DNA from: Streptomyces cirratus
GTDB taxonomy: Bacteria > Actinomycetota > Actinomycetes > Streptomycetales > Streptomycetaceae
Length of the DNA: 64,000 bases
Assembly (NCBI RefSeq): GCF_014650775.1
Contig: NZ_BMVP01000021.1
Span: forward strand, 1 to 64,000
Direction of reading: 5' to 3'
Both the position numbers and the translations under genes were made by a program. The notes under the pieces were generated by a model. The model was given only the letters and a program-made list of their open reading frames with translations, ran no database searches and was not told the origin of the DNA. Position 1 is the stretch's first letter, and every line of letters begins with the position of its first letter. Positions 51,168-59,690 of this stretch are shown here, in pieces.

Positions 51168-52439
51168 ATGACTTCTCCCTCCCAGAGCGACCGAGAGAAG
51201 GTCGTCTCCAAGCTCCCCCCGTGGCTCCGCCAGGAATTGAAGATCCGCACAGCCCAACTGCGCGTCGACATCCAGGACGCCGTCCACCAGGGCATCGCCC
51301 ACTGGAGCGCCCTCGCCTCCGCCCCCTCCCCCGTCGACACCTCCGGCGCCGAGTCCTTCTCCACCTGGCTGCCCATCGGCCAGTGGGAATCCTTCCGCGC
51401 CGCCTCCAAGGACCGTGGCGTCTCCCTCATCCAAGGTCTCGCCCAAGCAGTGCACCTCTGGCTGGAGATGAACCCCGCCCCCACCGTCAAGCGGCCCTCC
51501 GTCGTACGCCGCATCGTCGTGTGCAACCAGAAGGGCGGCGTGGGCAAGACCGCCATCACCGCCGGCACCGCCGAGGCCCTCGCCGAGGACCCCTCGACCC
51601 TCCACCCGGTCCGCGTCGCGCGCCAACTGGCCCGCCTCTCCCCCGCCTCCGACGAACCGACCGGAGAACGGGGGGCCTCCTACTCCGAGACGACGCCCGT
51701 CGACCTGGAAGACCTCCCCGGCCTCGGCATGCGCGTACTCCTGGTCGACTTCGACCCCCAGGGCCACCTCACCAAGCAGCTGGGCCAACAGCCCCTCCCC
51801 ATCGGCGGCGACAGCCTCACCTGCCACATGGCCGGCGAAGCCAAGGGCCCCCTCACCGACCTGATCGTCCCCGTCCCCGACGACCGCTTCGGCGACCGCC
51901 TGCACCTCCTCCCCGCCTGCACCGACGCCTTCCTCCTCGACGTCCGCCTCTCCACCGTCCGCGCCCGCGAAGCCGCCCTCGAACGCGCCCTCGCCCCCGT
52001 CGAAGCCGACTACGACGTCATCCTCATCGACTGCCCGCCGAGCCTCGGGCTCAGCATGGACGCGGCCATCTACTACGGCCGCCGACGCGACACCGAACAG
52101 CCCGGCGCCTCCGGCGCGCTGATCGTCGTACAGGCCGAGGACTCCTCCGCCGACGCCTACGACCTCCTCACGTCCCAGATCAACGATCTGCGCGACGACC
52201 TCAGCCTCGACATCGACTACCTCGGCCTCGTCGTGAACCTCTACGACGGCCGCCGCGGCTACATCGCCACCTCCTCCCTCCAGGCCTGGATGGACATAAA
52301 GGATCCGCGGGTCGTGGCGATCGTCCCCGACCTCAAGGAACAACGCGAAGCCGTCCGCGTGAAGCAGCCCCTCTTCGTCTACGCGCCCAAGGGCGACCAG
52401 GCCGTAGCCCTCCGCGCCCTCGCCCGGGAGATCTCATGA
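51168..52439 (+). CDS. parA: ParA-family partition ATPase
   Basis: 423 residues. About 110 N-terminal residues (helical, LPPWLRQELKIRTAQLRVDIQDAVHQG) precede the ATPase; this may be a DNA-binding extension. The deviant Walker A KGGVGKT is at 122-128, then an unusual insert of about 50 residues, then LLVDFDPQGH and the Walker B-like DVILIDCPPSLGLS. ATG at 51168 has no Shine-Dalgarno and lies 8 bp past TTAGTAAAGT, so it may be leaderless. Stop overlaps parB as ATGA. It drives segregation of the replicon together with ParB. Confidence 0.93.
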   Translation: MTSPSQSDREKVVSKLPPWLRQELKIRTAQLRVDIQDAVHQGIAHWSALASAPSPVDTSGAESFSTWLPIGQWESFRAASKDRGVSLIQGLAQAVHLWLEMNPAPTVKRPSVVRRIVVCNQKGGVGKTAITAGTAEALAEDPSTLHPVRVARQLARLSPASDEPTGERGASYSETTPVDLEDLPGLGMRVLLVDFDPQGHLTKQLGQQPLPIGGDSLTCHMAGEAKGPLTDLIVPVPDDRFGDRLHLLPACTDAFLLDVRLSTVRAREAALERALAPVEADYDVILIDCPPSLGLSMDAAIYYGRRRDTEQPGASGALIVVQAEDSSADAYDLLTSQINDLRDDLSLDIDYLGLVVNLYDGRRGYIATSSLQAWMDIKDPRVVAIVPDLKEQREAVRVKQPLFVYAPKGDQAVALRALAREIS

Positions 52440-53398
52440 GCAGCAAGGCCGACAAACTGGGAGTCTCCGCCTCCTTCGCCCGGGCGCAGCCCGTCGGCGT
52501 CAGCTCCCGACGCGCGGCGATCGCCGAAGCCACCGGCGCCCCCACCTCCGGCATCGTCCCCCCTTCCGAGGTACCCATCGAGGCCCTCGCCCACAACCCC
52601 TTCAACCTCCGCGAGGACCTCACCGAACTCGACGAGCTGGCCCAGTCCCTCCTCTCCCGGGGTCAGCTCCAGCCCCTCGCGGTCGCGACCCGTATGGCCT
52701 TCATGGAGGCGCACCCGGGCCAGACCGACGGCCTGGGCCGCGCCCCGTACGTCGTCATCGACGGCAACCGGCGACTCGCGGCCGCCCAGCTGGCCGGTCT
52801 CAAGACCATGCACATCCACGTCAACGACGCACTGTCCGCATCCGCCGCCGACATCCTCGAATCGGCGCTGATCGCGAACGTCCACCGCGTCGACGTCGCA
52901 CCCATGGACCAGGCCCGCGCGCTCCAGGAACTCGTCGACGTCCACGGCTCCCAGGCCCAGGTCGCCAAGCGACTCGGCAAGACGGCAGCCTGGGTCTCCC
53001 AGCGCCTGGCCCTCCTCAACCTGACGCCCACCCTCCAGGAGAAGGTCGACACGGGCGAACTCAAGGTGGAGCCGGCCCGCCGCATCGGCCGGCTCCCCCA
53101 AGAGGCACAGGCGGCGGCAGCCGACGAGACCATTAACGCCGTTAACCCCCCTCGCCAACGCACCCCCGTTAACGGCGTTAACGCCGTTAACGCCTCACCT
53201 GCCCCACCCACCCCCACGACCCCGCTCACCCCGCCCACCCCATCAACATCAACATTCACCCCTCCCCCACACCCCTCCCCCGCACCGCGCATCACCATCT
53301 CCACGCACTCCCCGGAAACGATCGCGGACGCCCTCACCGCTCACCTCACCCCCGACGACCTCAAGGCCGTCACCGAGCTCCTGCTCTCCCGCATCTGA
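52436..53398 (+). CDS. parB: ParB/Spo0J-family partition protein with repeat-encoded linker
   Basis: 320 residues. ParB N-terminal domain (VPIEALAHNPFNLREDLTELDELAQS, VIDGNRRLAAAQLAG with the GxRR-like CTP/NTP motif, ESALIANVHRVD), then the helix-turn-helix GSQAQVAKRLGKTAAWVSQRLALLNL. The segment from about residue 232 (INAVN... VNGVNAVNAS) is encoded by GTTAACG repeats lying inside the gene, followed by a Pro/Thr-rich linker and a short C-terminal dimerisation helix (LTPDDLKAVTELLLSRI). The protein may therefore carry its own binding site in its gene. Confidence 0.93.
   Translation: MSSKADKLGVSASFARAQPVGVSSRRAAIAEATGAPTSGIVPPSEVPIEALAHNPFNLREDLTELDELAQSLLSRGQLQPLAVATRMAFMEAHPGQTDGLGRAPYVVIDGNRRLAAAQLAGLKTMHIHVNDALSASAADILESALIANVHRVDVAPMDQARALQELVDVHGSQAQVAKRLGKTAAWVSQRLALLNLTPTLQEKVDTGELKVEPARRIGRLPQEAQAAAADETINAVNPPRQRTPVNGVNAVNASPAPPTPTTPLTPPTPSTSTFTPPPHPSPAPRITISTHSPETIADALTAHLTPDDLKAVTELLLSRI
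53132..53192. repeat. GTTAACG repeats inside parB
   Basis: ATTAACGCCGTTAACC at 53132-53147 and a three-unit run GTTAACG at 53168, 53177 and 53186. They are in frame and read as INAVN and VNGVNAVN, so 9-bp phase keeps the reading frame. Confidence 0.9.
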
Positions 53399-53417
53399 GG
53401 CAGAACCCCGATGGGGC

Positions 53418-53433
53418 GTTAACGCCGTTAACG
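53418..53433. repeat. GTTAACG repeat pair between parB and tap
   Basis: GTTAACGCCGTTAACG, 20 bp after the parB stop. The rest of the 136-bp gap holds only the tap leader. Confidence 0.9.
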
Positions 53434-53534
53434 CCCCACGTGCGTTTCATGTGCGTTCAGAGGTGCGGTTCGCATAGCCTTACCGGCGGAGACCTGCTGA
53501 ACGAGAAACACGACGAGAGACCCGCCGAGACGCC

Positions 53535-55757
53535 ATGAGCAACGATCCTGAACAGACCACGCTCTTCGCAGCGGTCGACGCCCTCCTCGAAGAGGCAGCC
53601 GCGCAGGACCCCCTGCCGCACCCGGACGAGCGCAAGCGCCTGCGCGAAGCCGCCGGGCTGAGCCAGGACCAGATCGCCAAGGCCCTCTCCGTCCGCCGCG
53701 AAACGGTCACCTCCTGGGAAACCGGCCGCACCGCGCCGCGTCCGCCCAAGCGCGCGGCCTACGCCCGCCTCCTGGAAGGCCTCGCCACCCTCCACCCCGT
53801 CGACGCCCCGGCCCCCCAGACCATTAACGCCGTTAACGCCCCCGCACCCGCCGCCCCCACCATTAACGGCGTTAACGCCGTTGACAACCCCGCACGCCTC
53901 GCACCCACCCCCACCGTTAACGCCGTTAACACCCCCGCACCTTCCCCCACCGTTAACGGCGTTAACGCCGTTAACGCCCCCACACCCACCGCACCCCCCT
54001 CCCCCACCCGGCTCCCCACCCCCAAGGCCGCACCCCCCACCCCCCCGCAAGGGACCACCCCCCTCGCCGTCCTCACCGGCACCCCCCAAGCCCACGCCGC
54101 CGGCGGCCTCCTCCTCGACCTCCCCCCCAAGGCCGCCACCGACCTCCCCACCCTCATCGCCTGGGCCCTCTCCCCCGACGCCAACCTCCGCTCCCCCCGC
54201 CTCCACCGCAACGGCAAGGACGGCGACCCCCTCCTCGTCCTCACCGCCGCCGCCACCGAAGCCCTCGGCCTCCCCCTCACACTCGAAGACCGCCGCGGCC
54301 TGCGCCTCCCCGACGACCACCCCACCCTCAAGCTCCTCGCGAAGCACAAGTGGCAGCTCACCCGCCGCGGCTTCGGTCCCTGGCCCCGCATCTACCGCCC
54401 CGCCACCCCCACCACCGGCCGCCAGTGCGTCCAGCTCGCGATCCTCCCCTGGGGCGCCCTCGACCCCCGCGCCTGGGGCGAGGACACCGCCGACCTCCCC
54501 GCCCCCGAACTCGCCGATCTGCTCACCACCTACGCCACCCGCGTCCTCACCCCCCGAGGCTCCACGGCGGTCACCGGCCTCGAACTCATGACGGCCCTGC
54601 GCCCGCCCACCCGCGCCGCCCGCAACCCCGTCACCAACACCTGGGAGTCCGCCCCCGTCGCCGGCTCCCTCACCCGCCCCGTCGACCCGGCGCCCCCGGA
54701 GGCCCCCGACGAACACCCCGTCGTCGCCGCCCTGTACCCCCGCGCCCACCAGCGCACCCCGGACCAGGTCCTGGACGAAGAGGCGTACGACTGGATCCGC
54801 GACCCCCAGCTCCTCACCGACGACGAGTGCACCCGCACCCACGCCGTCGGCATCGACGTGAACATGGCCTTCGCCGCGGCCGCCAACCGCCTCACCGTCG
54901 GCCTGGGCCCCGCGACCCACACCACCGCGCCCCGCTTCGACCCCAAGACCCCCGGCTGCTGGCTGGCGGACCTCTCCTCCCTCCCCCAGGATCCCCGCCT
55001 CCCCAGCCCCTTCACCCCCCACGGCCGGCCCCCGACCGGCCCGGCCTGGTACGCGACCCCGACACTCGCCTACGCCCAGGAACTCGGCCACCCCGTCCAC
55101 CCCACCGAGGCCTGGCTCCGCCCCGACAGCGGCCCCTACCTCGACGCCTGGTACACCCGCCTCCGCGACGCCTACATGGCCACCATGGCGGACCTCGGCA
55201 TCACCCCCGCCCTCACGGAGGCCGAGTTCCTGACGGCGATGGCGGCCATGGCAACGGGGGTAACGGGGGCCACCGGCGCCACGACGCCCCACCACCCCAC
55301 CCTCAAGCCGGTACTGTCAGCCATCAAGTCCACCGTCAAGGGCGGGATCGGCAAACTCCGCGAACGCCCCCAAGGCGCCGGCTACCGCCACGGCGAACCC
55401 TGGCCGGCCCTCGAACGCCCCACCTGGCGACCCGACATCCGCGCCGCCGTCATCTCCACGGCCCGCGTCAACATGCACCGCAAGATGCACAAGCTCGCCA
55501 CAGCGGCCGGCCAGTACCCCATCGCGGTCCTCTCCGACTGCGCGGTGTACCTTTCCCCCGGCCCCAGCCCCCTCGACTTCCTCCCCCGCACACCCGAGGG
55601 CAAGCCCCTCCCCGGCGGCTTCCGTCTCGGCGTCAGCCCGGGCATGGTCAAGCACGAGGGCACCCAGCCCCTCCTCTGGGCCGTCGAAATGCTCGACTCA
55701 CAGCTCAACCCCGCACGCCACATCAAGGGCCACGACGCAGCGGCCGACGGAGAGTAA
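53535..55757 (+). CDS. tap: Telomere-associated protein Tap
   Basis: 740 residues, the usual Tap length. N-terminal XRE-like helix-turn-helix at about 30-80 (LREAAGLSQDQIAKALSVRRETVTSWETG) that recognises 3' telomere overhangs, then a low-complexity linker of about 97-155 made of INAVN/VNGVNAVN units encoded by GTTAACG repeats, then the conserved body. In the body IDVNMAFAAA (about 440), VKGGIGKL (about 600) and LSDCAVYLS (about 660) occur in the order of polymerase motifs A, B and C (my reading). Tap recruits Tpg to linear replicon ends. It is followed by tpg after 16 bp. Confidence 0.93.
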   Translation: MSNDPEQTTLFAAVDALLEEAAAQDPLPHPDERKRLREAAGLSQDQIAKALSVRRETVTSWETGRTAPRPPKRAAYARLLEGLATLHPVDAPAPQTINAVNAPAPAAPTINGVNAVDNPARLAPTPTVNAVNTPAPSPTVNGVNAVNAPTPTAPPSPTRLPTPKAAPPTPPQGTTPLAVLTGTPQAHAAGGLLLDLPPKAATDLPTLIAWALSPDANLRSPRLHRNGKDGDPLLVLTAAATEALGLPLTLEDRRGLRLPDDHPTLKLLAKHKWQLTRRGFGPWPRIYRPATPTTGRQCVQLAILPWGALDPRAWGEDTADLPAPELADLLTTYATRVLTPRGSTAVTGLELMTALRPPTRAARNPVTNTWESAPVAGSLTRPVDPAPPEAPDEHPVVAALYPRAHQRTPDQVLDEEAYDWIRDPQLLTDDECTRTHAVGIDVNMAFAAAANRLTVGLGPATHTTAPRFDPKTPGCWLADLSSLPQDPRLPSPFTPHGRPPTGPAWYATPTLAYAQELGHPVHPTEAWLRPDSGPYLDAWYTRLRDAYMATMADLGITPALTEAEFLTAMAAMATGVTGATGATTPHHPTLKPVLSAIKSTVKGGIGKLRERPQGAGYRHGEPWPALERPTWRPDIRAAVISTARVNMHRKMHKLATAAGQYPIAVLSDCAVYLSPGPSPLDFLPRTPEGKPLPGGFRLGVSPGMVKHEGTQPLLWAVEMLDSQLNPARHIKGHDAAADGE
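53823..53976. repeat. GTTAACG repeats inside tap
   Basis: Four groups: 53823-53838, 53862-53877 (plus a decayed GTTGACA at 53880), 53916-53931 (ends GTTAACA) and a triple at 53952, 53961 and 53970. All are in the tap frame and encode INAVN/INGVNAV/VNAVN peptides. Confidence 0.9.
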
Positions 55758-55773
55758 GCGAGAGTAAGGACCC

Positions 55774-56334
55774 ATGCCACCCTCCGACATCGACGACAGC
55801 CTCATCCGCGCCGACGAGCAGAACTTCACCCGCCCCGTCCCCCGGTCCGCGGGCGCCCAGATGCGCTTCCTCGTCAAGCAGCTCAAGTCCACCCGGGAGA
55901 CGGCCCGTCTGCTCGGCATTTCCCAGCGCACGGTCGAGCGCTACGTCAAGAACCAGATCCGCCACCCCAAGCCCGCCCTGGCCACCCGCCTGGAGACCGA
56001 GGTACGCCGCCGCTGGCAGCCCCTGGTACGCAGGCGCGCCCGCGACCGGGCCGCCCGCACCACCGGCCTGGTCATCGAGACCCGCGCCCGCTTCGGCTTC
56101 ACCGCGGCCCCCGGCACCACCGACGACGGCCGCATGCGCCGCATCACCCAGCACCTCCCGCCGGAGTACGCGAGCCGCCTCTTCTCCGCCCAGGAGGCCG
56201 GCGCCACCGAAGCCCAGCTCCGCCAGATCACCGCCGAAGCGCTGCAAGAGATCTACTTCAAGGACAACGGCGCCCGCGCCACCGGCCTCCTGGTCGAGTT
56301 CACCGACATCGACTACGTCGACCTGGCCTTCTGA
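55774..56334 (+). CDS. tpg: Telomere terminal protein Tpg
   Basis: 186 residues, matching the Tpg family. FTRPVPRSAGAQMRFLVKQLKSTRETARLLGISQRTVERYVKNQI (ends given) is the diagnostic N-terminal region with its helix-turn-helix; VIETRARFGFTAAPGTTDDGRMRRITQHLPP and the C-terminal VEFTDIDYVDLAF also match. Tpg is covalently attached to 5' ends and primes terminal patching of linear Streptomyces replicons. ATG at 55774 follows AAGGA. It is coupled to tap. Its presence makes a linear replicon very likely. Confidence 0.97.
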   Translation: MPPSDIDDSLIRADEQNFTRPVPRSAGAQMRFLVKQLKSTRETARLLGISQRTVERYVKNQIRHPKPALATRLETEVRRRWQPLVRRRARDRAARTTGLVIETRARFGFTAAPGTTDDGRMRRITQHLPPEYASRLFSAQEAGATEAQLRQITAEALQEIYFKDNGARATGLLVEFTDIDYVDLAF

Positions 56335-56348
56335 GGGGCCACCTTCTG

Positions 56349-56385
56349 AGGGACCGAAGGGACTACCAGGGACCAAAGGGACTGA
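56349..56385. repeat. AGGGAC iteron-like repeats, left group (4 units)
   Basis: AGGGACCGA-AGGGACTAC and AGGGACCAA-AGGGACTGA, starting at 56349, 56358, 56368 and 56377: 9-bp phase within pairs. They lie between the convergent tpg and small-protein genes; the same motif recurs at 59.77-60.36 kb. Confidence 0.85.
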
Positions 56386-56472
56386 AATCCGCCATCAAGG
56401 CCGAACACATTTCAGCCACCACGCAGCAGCCCGGCGACCCGGCGACCCAGCCAGTCAGGCCAGACAAGCCAG

Positions 56473-56850
56473 TCAGGCCACGGTGGGGGCGGAAAGCCCT
56501 CGCTGCGAGCGTTCGGTCTTCCTGCCGACCTGCCTGGGCTGGATGGTCCGCGGGTCGACCGCCTCACCCGGCGCGCCCTCCCGGTACAGCCCCTCGGGCT
56601 GGGCGTCCCGGTCGTGCGGCAGGAGGTAGAAGACGCGCCGCTTCTGCAGCCCGCTGTCGGGGTCGGCTTCCGCCGTGTCGCCGAGCTCGGTGAACCCGAT
56701 CATCCGCCCGTCACGGTGGTAGCGCGGCTTCCCCCGACGGCGCGGAGTCTTGTCCAGGGCCTGCCGTACGTAGTCGAGTTCTTCGGGATCCTCCAGCCAC
56801 ACCACTTTGACCTCGTGGGCGAGATCGCTTGCTGTCAGTAGCGAGCTCAT
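56473..56850 (-). CDS. Hypothetical protein (125 aa) downstream of the primase-helicase operon
   Basis: Not recognised. ATG at 56850 has GAGGAAGG upstream; the frame could extend to 56988. The product is charged, with LAHEVKVVWLEDPEELDYVRQALDKTPRRRGKPRYHRDGRMIGFTELG (ends given) and KRRVFYLLPHDRD. Strand and spacing (216 bp behind the helicase gene) suggest cotranscription with the replication genes. The 216-bp gap shows nothing notable. Convergent with tpg. Confidence 0.65.
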   Translation of the reverse strand: MSSLLTASDLAHEVKVVWLEDPEELDYVRQALDKTPRRRGKPRYHRDGRMIGFTELGDTAEADPDSGLQKRRVFYLLPHDRDAQPEGLYREGAPGEAVDPRTIQPRQVGRKTERSQRGLSAPTVA

Positions 56851-57066
56851 GGCCTGGACCCTTCCTCGTGCACGTCGGCCCTTCGGGGCCCCTGGTTTCT
56901 CCGCGCCGCGAACGACGCCGATGCCGGTATGCGACGGAGCCCCGTGGGCTCCCGCCGGCTGGTGGATCCGTTCATCATCCTTGTCCATCGTAGGTGTGCC
57001 CGCCCCGGGACCGCAGCACGCATCGACCAGTCACGCCGTAGTTGCCCTGTTCGCGTCACGTGGGAC

Positions 57067-58611
57067 CTACTCTTCATCGGCCAGAAGGGCCAGCCCCGGA
57101 TAGAACTTCTGCCCGTTCGAACGGAGCATCTCATTGGGCGAGGCGACGCCCACCTCCGCGCGGATCCGCGTGGCGAACGCACGCGTCGTGGCGGGCCTCA
57201 GACCCTCACCATCAAGGCACCAGGCACTGTAGGCACGGTAGAGGGCTCCCTGTTCGACCTTGAGGTCGCGCGGATCGGGCAGTTCCGCGCCGGTGGTGCA
57301 GCATTCCGCGAGGAAGCGCCCGATGTGGTCCTCGGTCGTCGCGTAAGCCTGGGTGGCGGTGCGTACGACGCTGGGCCCCGTCAGCGGTGGTTTGTCGGCG
57401 AGGTAGGCCTTGGCTCCCTGGATCATCCAATGCAGGATGCCCGGACCCTCCTCCTGTACGAGTGCCTCCGCCAGGTTGTCGATCTTCCGGTGGTCGGGGA
57501 CGACCTTCTCGAAGGGAATGAGGCGGATCCGGCGCCAGAACGCGTGGCCGCCGGTGCCGACCTCCGGGCGGTGGTTGCCCAGGAGCCACAGCTTGTGGGT
57601 CGGCTCGAAGCTGAAGAAGTCCTGCCGCATCCGCCGTGCCTTGAGCCGGTCGCCGCCCGTGAGGAGCTTGACGCGGGCCTCGTCGAACTTGTCGTGCGGC
57701 TTGAGCTCGCTGCAGACGAACAAGCGCCGTCCGTGCAGTTCGGTCAGCTCGGTGGAGTGCTCGTTGAACTTGCCGCGCTCCATCAGGAACCCGGGCGGCG
57801 CCACGTCCGCGTAATCACCGAGGATCTTGATCACGACGTCCAGCAGAGCGGACTTGCCGTTCGCGCCCACGCCGTAGAGGAACGGCAGGACCTGACCGCC
57901 GACGTCACCGGTGATGGAGTAGCCGAGCAGGAGATGAAGGAAATTGATCATCTCCTTGCCCTTGTCGTCATCGCCGAAAGTCTGCTTGAGGAAGGTGTGG
58001 AACCTCGGGGTCGGCATGGCCTCGGGCGCCAGGTGCGTGGCACGGGAATGCAGATCACGCGTCGGATTGGGCTTGTGCAGATCGCCGGTACGCAGGTCCA
58101 CCACACCGGCGGGGGTGCAGAGCGCGTACTTGTCCCCGTCCAGGGTGTCCGGGTCCAACGCCAGTTCGGGCGACGCCTTCGCTTGCGTCAGCATGGCCTT
58201 GACGCCCGAGGTGGACATGGTGCGCTTGCGGTGCTGGGCCAGCTCACGGTCCGTGAACAGACCGCGCGGGTCGTGGGCGGGCAGATCCTCCGCCATGTCA
58301 CCGGCGGCCCAGATCGCCGCCTTCTCCCCGCCGGTGCGCTTCCACCGGTACTCGTCCCAGACGTACCAGCCCAGTCCCTCCACGTGCCGGAACCGGTCGT
58401 GGTGGAGGTGCGCGAACAGCTTCGCGTTGCCGCGATCGGTCAGGTTGTTCAACAGCCCGGCCTGGATGAAGTCCGCAGCGCCGATGCCCGCGGGCGTCCC
58501 GCTCTGCTGAGCGGGCAGGCGCCGGCCCTGCGGCGCGGTGTCCGTCGTGAACGCGGCGAGCTGTTCCGCCGCCGCCTGGGCGTTGAACCCCGTGCTTCCG
58601 GCGCTGCTCAT
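57067..58611 (-). CDS. P4/D5-type primase-helicase (plasmid replication protein)
   Basis: 514 residues. SF3-type helicase core: Walker A LYGVGANGKSALLD at about 270, FLMERGKFNEHSTELTELHGRRLFVCSEL, and LWLLGNHRPEVGTGGHAFWRRIRLIPFE, typical of phage/plasmid P4-family primase C-terminal domains. ATG overlaps the stop of the primase-polymerase gene (ATGA). The two together look like a replication module: RNA/DNA priming plus origin unwinding. AGGGAC repeats lie on both sides of the operon. Confidence 0.92.
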   Translation of the reverse strand: MSSAGSTGFNAQAAAEQLAAFTTDTAPQGRRLPAQQSGTPAGIGAADFIQAGLLNNLTDRGNAKLFAHLHHDRFRHVEGLGWYVWDEYRWKRTGGEKAAIWAAGDMAEDLPAHDPRGLFTDRELAQHRKRTMSTSGVKAMLTQAKASPELALDPDTLDGDKYALCTPAGVVDLRTGDLHKPNPTRDLHSRATHLAPEAMPTPRFHTFLKQTFGDDDKGKEMINFLHLLLGYSITGDVGGQVLPFLYGVGANGKSALLDVVIKILGDYADVAPPGFLMERGKFNEHSTELTELHGRRLFVCSELKPHDKFDEARVKLLTGGDRLKARRMRQDFFSFEPTHKLWLLGNHRPEVGTGGHAFWRRIRLIPFEKVVPDHRKIDNLAEALVQEEGPGILHWMIQGAKAYLADKPPLTGPSVVRTATQAYATTEDHIGRFLAECCTTGAELPDPRDLKVEQGALYRAYSAWCLDGEGLRPATTRAFATRIRAEVGVASPNEMLRSNGQKFYPGLALLADEE

Positions 58612-59690
58612 GGGCGCTCCTTGGGGTGAATCGGCCGATCACTGCCGGCGCGCAACCCTGTGTCGACGATGAGGACGTTTCGGCGTGGCTGGTGGGGTCG
58701 CGCGTGGTTCGCAGCTTCGAGGAGCAGCTCCCGGGCTTCTGCCTGGGTGAGGTGGCCGGAGGCGGTGAGTCCTCCGGCGGTGAAGGCGGCTCGGTTGAGT
58801 TTCTCGCTGAACGCCGTGCCCGCGGGACTGGAGCCGCAGGCACGGACCTCGTCCAGGAGCGAGGCCAGCACCCTTCTGCCGGCCTGCCCGGGTCCCTGGG
58901 ACCCCCGGGTCTTCGGTCGCGGGACGGTGGCCTGCGCGGGGGCAGGCGGATCCACCCGGTGGCCGGTGCGCACGAGTTCGGCGGTGAGCCACATCGGTAG
59001 GACCGCAGGCACACGGGCCCCGTCCAGCGCCTCGTAGACACCGGCGGCCGTGCGCGTCGTCGGCGCCACGATGTAGCCGCCGACGGCGCGTACGTCGACC
59101 TGCCAGGCCAAGGCGACCTTGGAGCTCGAACCGCTGGAGCACCGCAAGCGCGGCCCGTCCAGGGGCGTCCGGTACCAGATGTGCAGGCCCCCCGAGGGCG
59201 TACGCACGCGCAGGGTCGAAGCGTCCTCACAGGGGTCGAGCGCACCCCTGTACGCCGCCAGGAGCGCCAACGTGTCGAAGCCGCTGCTGAGTCCGGTCAG
59301 GTCGACGCGCTCGTCGATGGGGATCCCGGGCAGCAGCTTCTGCCGGTCCGGCACCGGCACGGCGTGGGCGTCGACGTCGATGACCACCAGCCCGGCAGGT
59401 CCGCAGGCGACACCGATCCCGAAGTCCGGGTTGGCCCCCCACCACTGGCGGACCGTCCGGGGGTCCGTGGTGGCCGCGTGGAAGCCGTGGCACCAGCGGT
59501 CCTGCGCGTGGCACGGGCAAGCCTGCGGCGGGTGCTGCCCTTCCCGGCATTCGGAACAGTTCGGAGCAGGCGTCTTGGTCCCTGGCGCAAGGGGGTGGAC
59601 AGGGTAGCCGCGCAGCGCCATCCACGTGGCCACGCCCAGTGCGGTCCCGCCATGCACCTCGTGTGGCGGGCTTTCGTAACGCACGGGCAC
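58608..59690 (-). CDS. Bifunctional DNA primase/polymerase (prim-pol domain)
   Basis: 360 residues. N-terminal AEP prim-pol: ATWMALRGYPVHPLAPGTKTP, WWGANPDFGIGVACGPAGLVVIDVDAH with the catalytic DxD, and SGGLHIWY (sxH motif). A Cys cluster (NCSECREGQHPPQACPCHAQDRWCHGF) near residue 45 could bind zinc. C-terminal half is a helical domain of the primase accessory type. GTG at 59690 chosen because AAGGAAG lies 5-8 bp upstream; longer starts lack one. Confidence 0.92.
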   Translation of the reverse strand: MPVRYESPPHEVHGGTALGVATWMALRGYPVHPLAPGTKTPAPNCSECREGQHPPQACPCHAQDRWCHGFHAATTDPRTVRQWWGANPDFGIGVACGPAGLVVIDVDAHAVPVPDRQKLLPGIPIDERVDLTGLSSGFDTLALLAAYRGALDPCEDASTLRVRTPSGGLHIWYRTPLDGPRLRCSSGSSSKVALAWQVDVRAVGGYIVAPTTRTAAGVYEALDGARVPAVLPMWLTAELVRTGHRVDPPAPAQATVPRPKTRGSQGPGQAGRRVLASLLDEVRACGSSPAGTAFSEKLNRAAFTAGGLTASGHLTQAEARELLLEAANHARPHQPRRNVLIVDTGLRAGSDRPIHPKERP

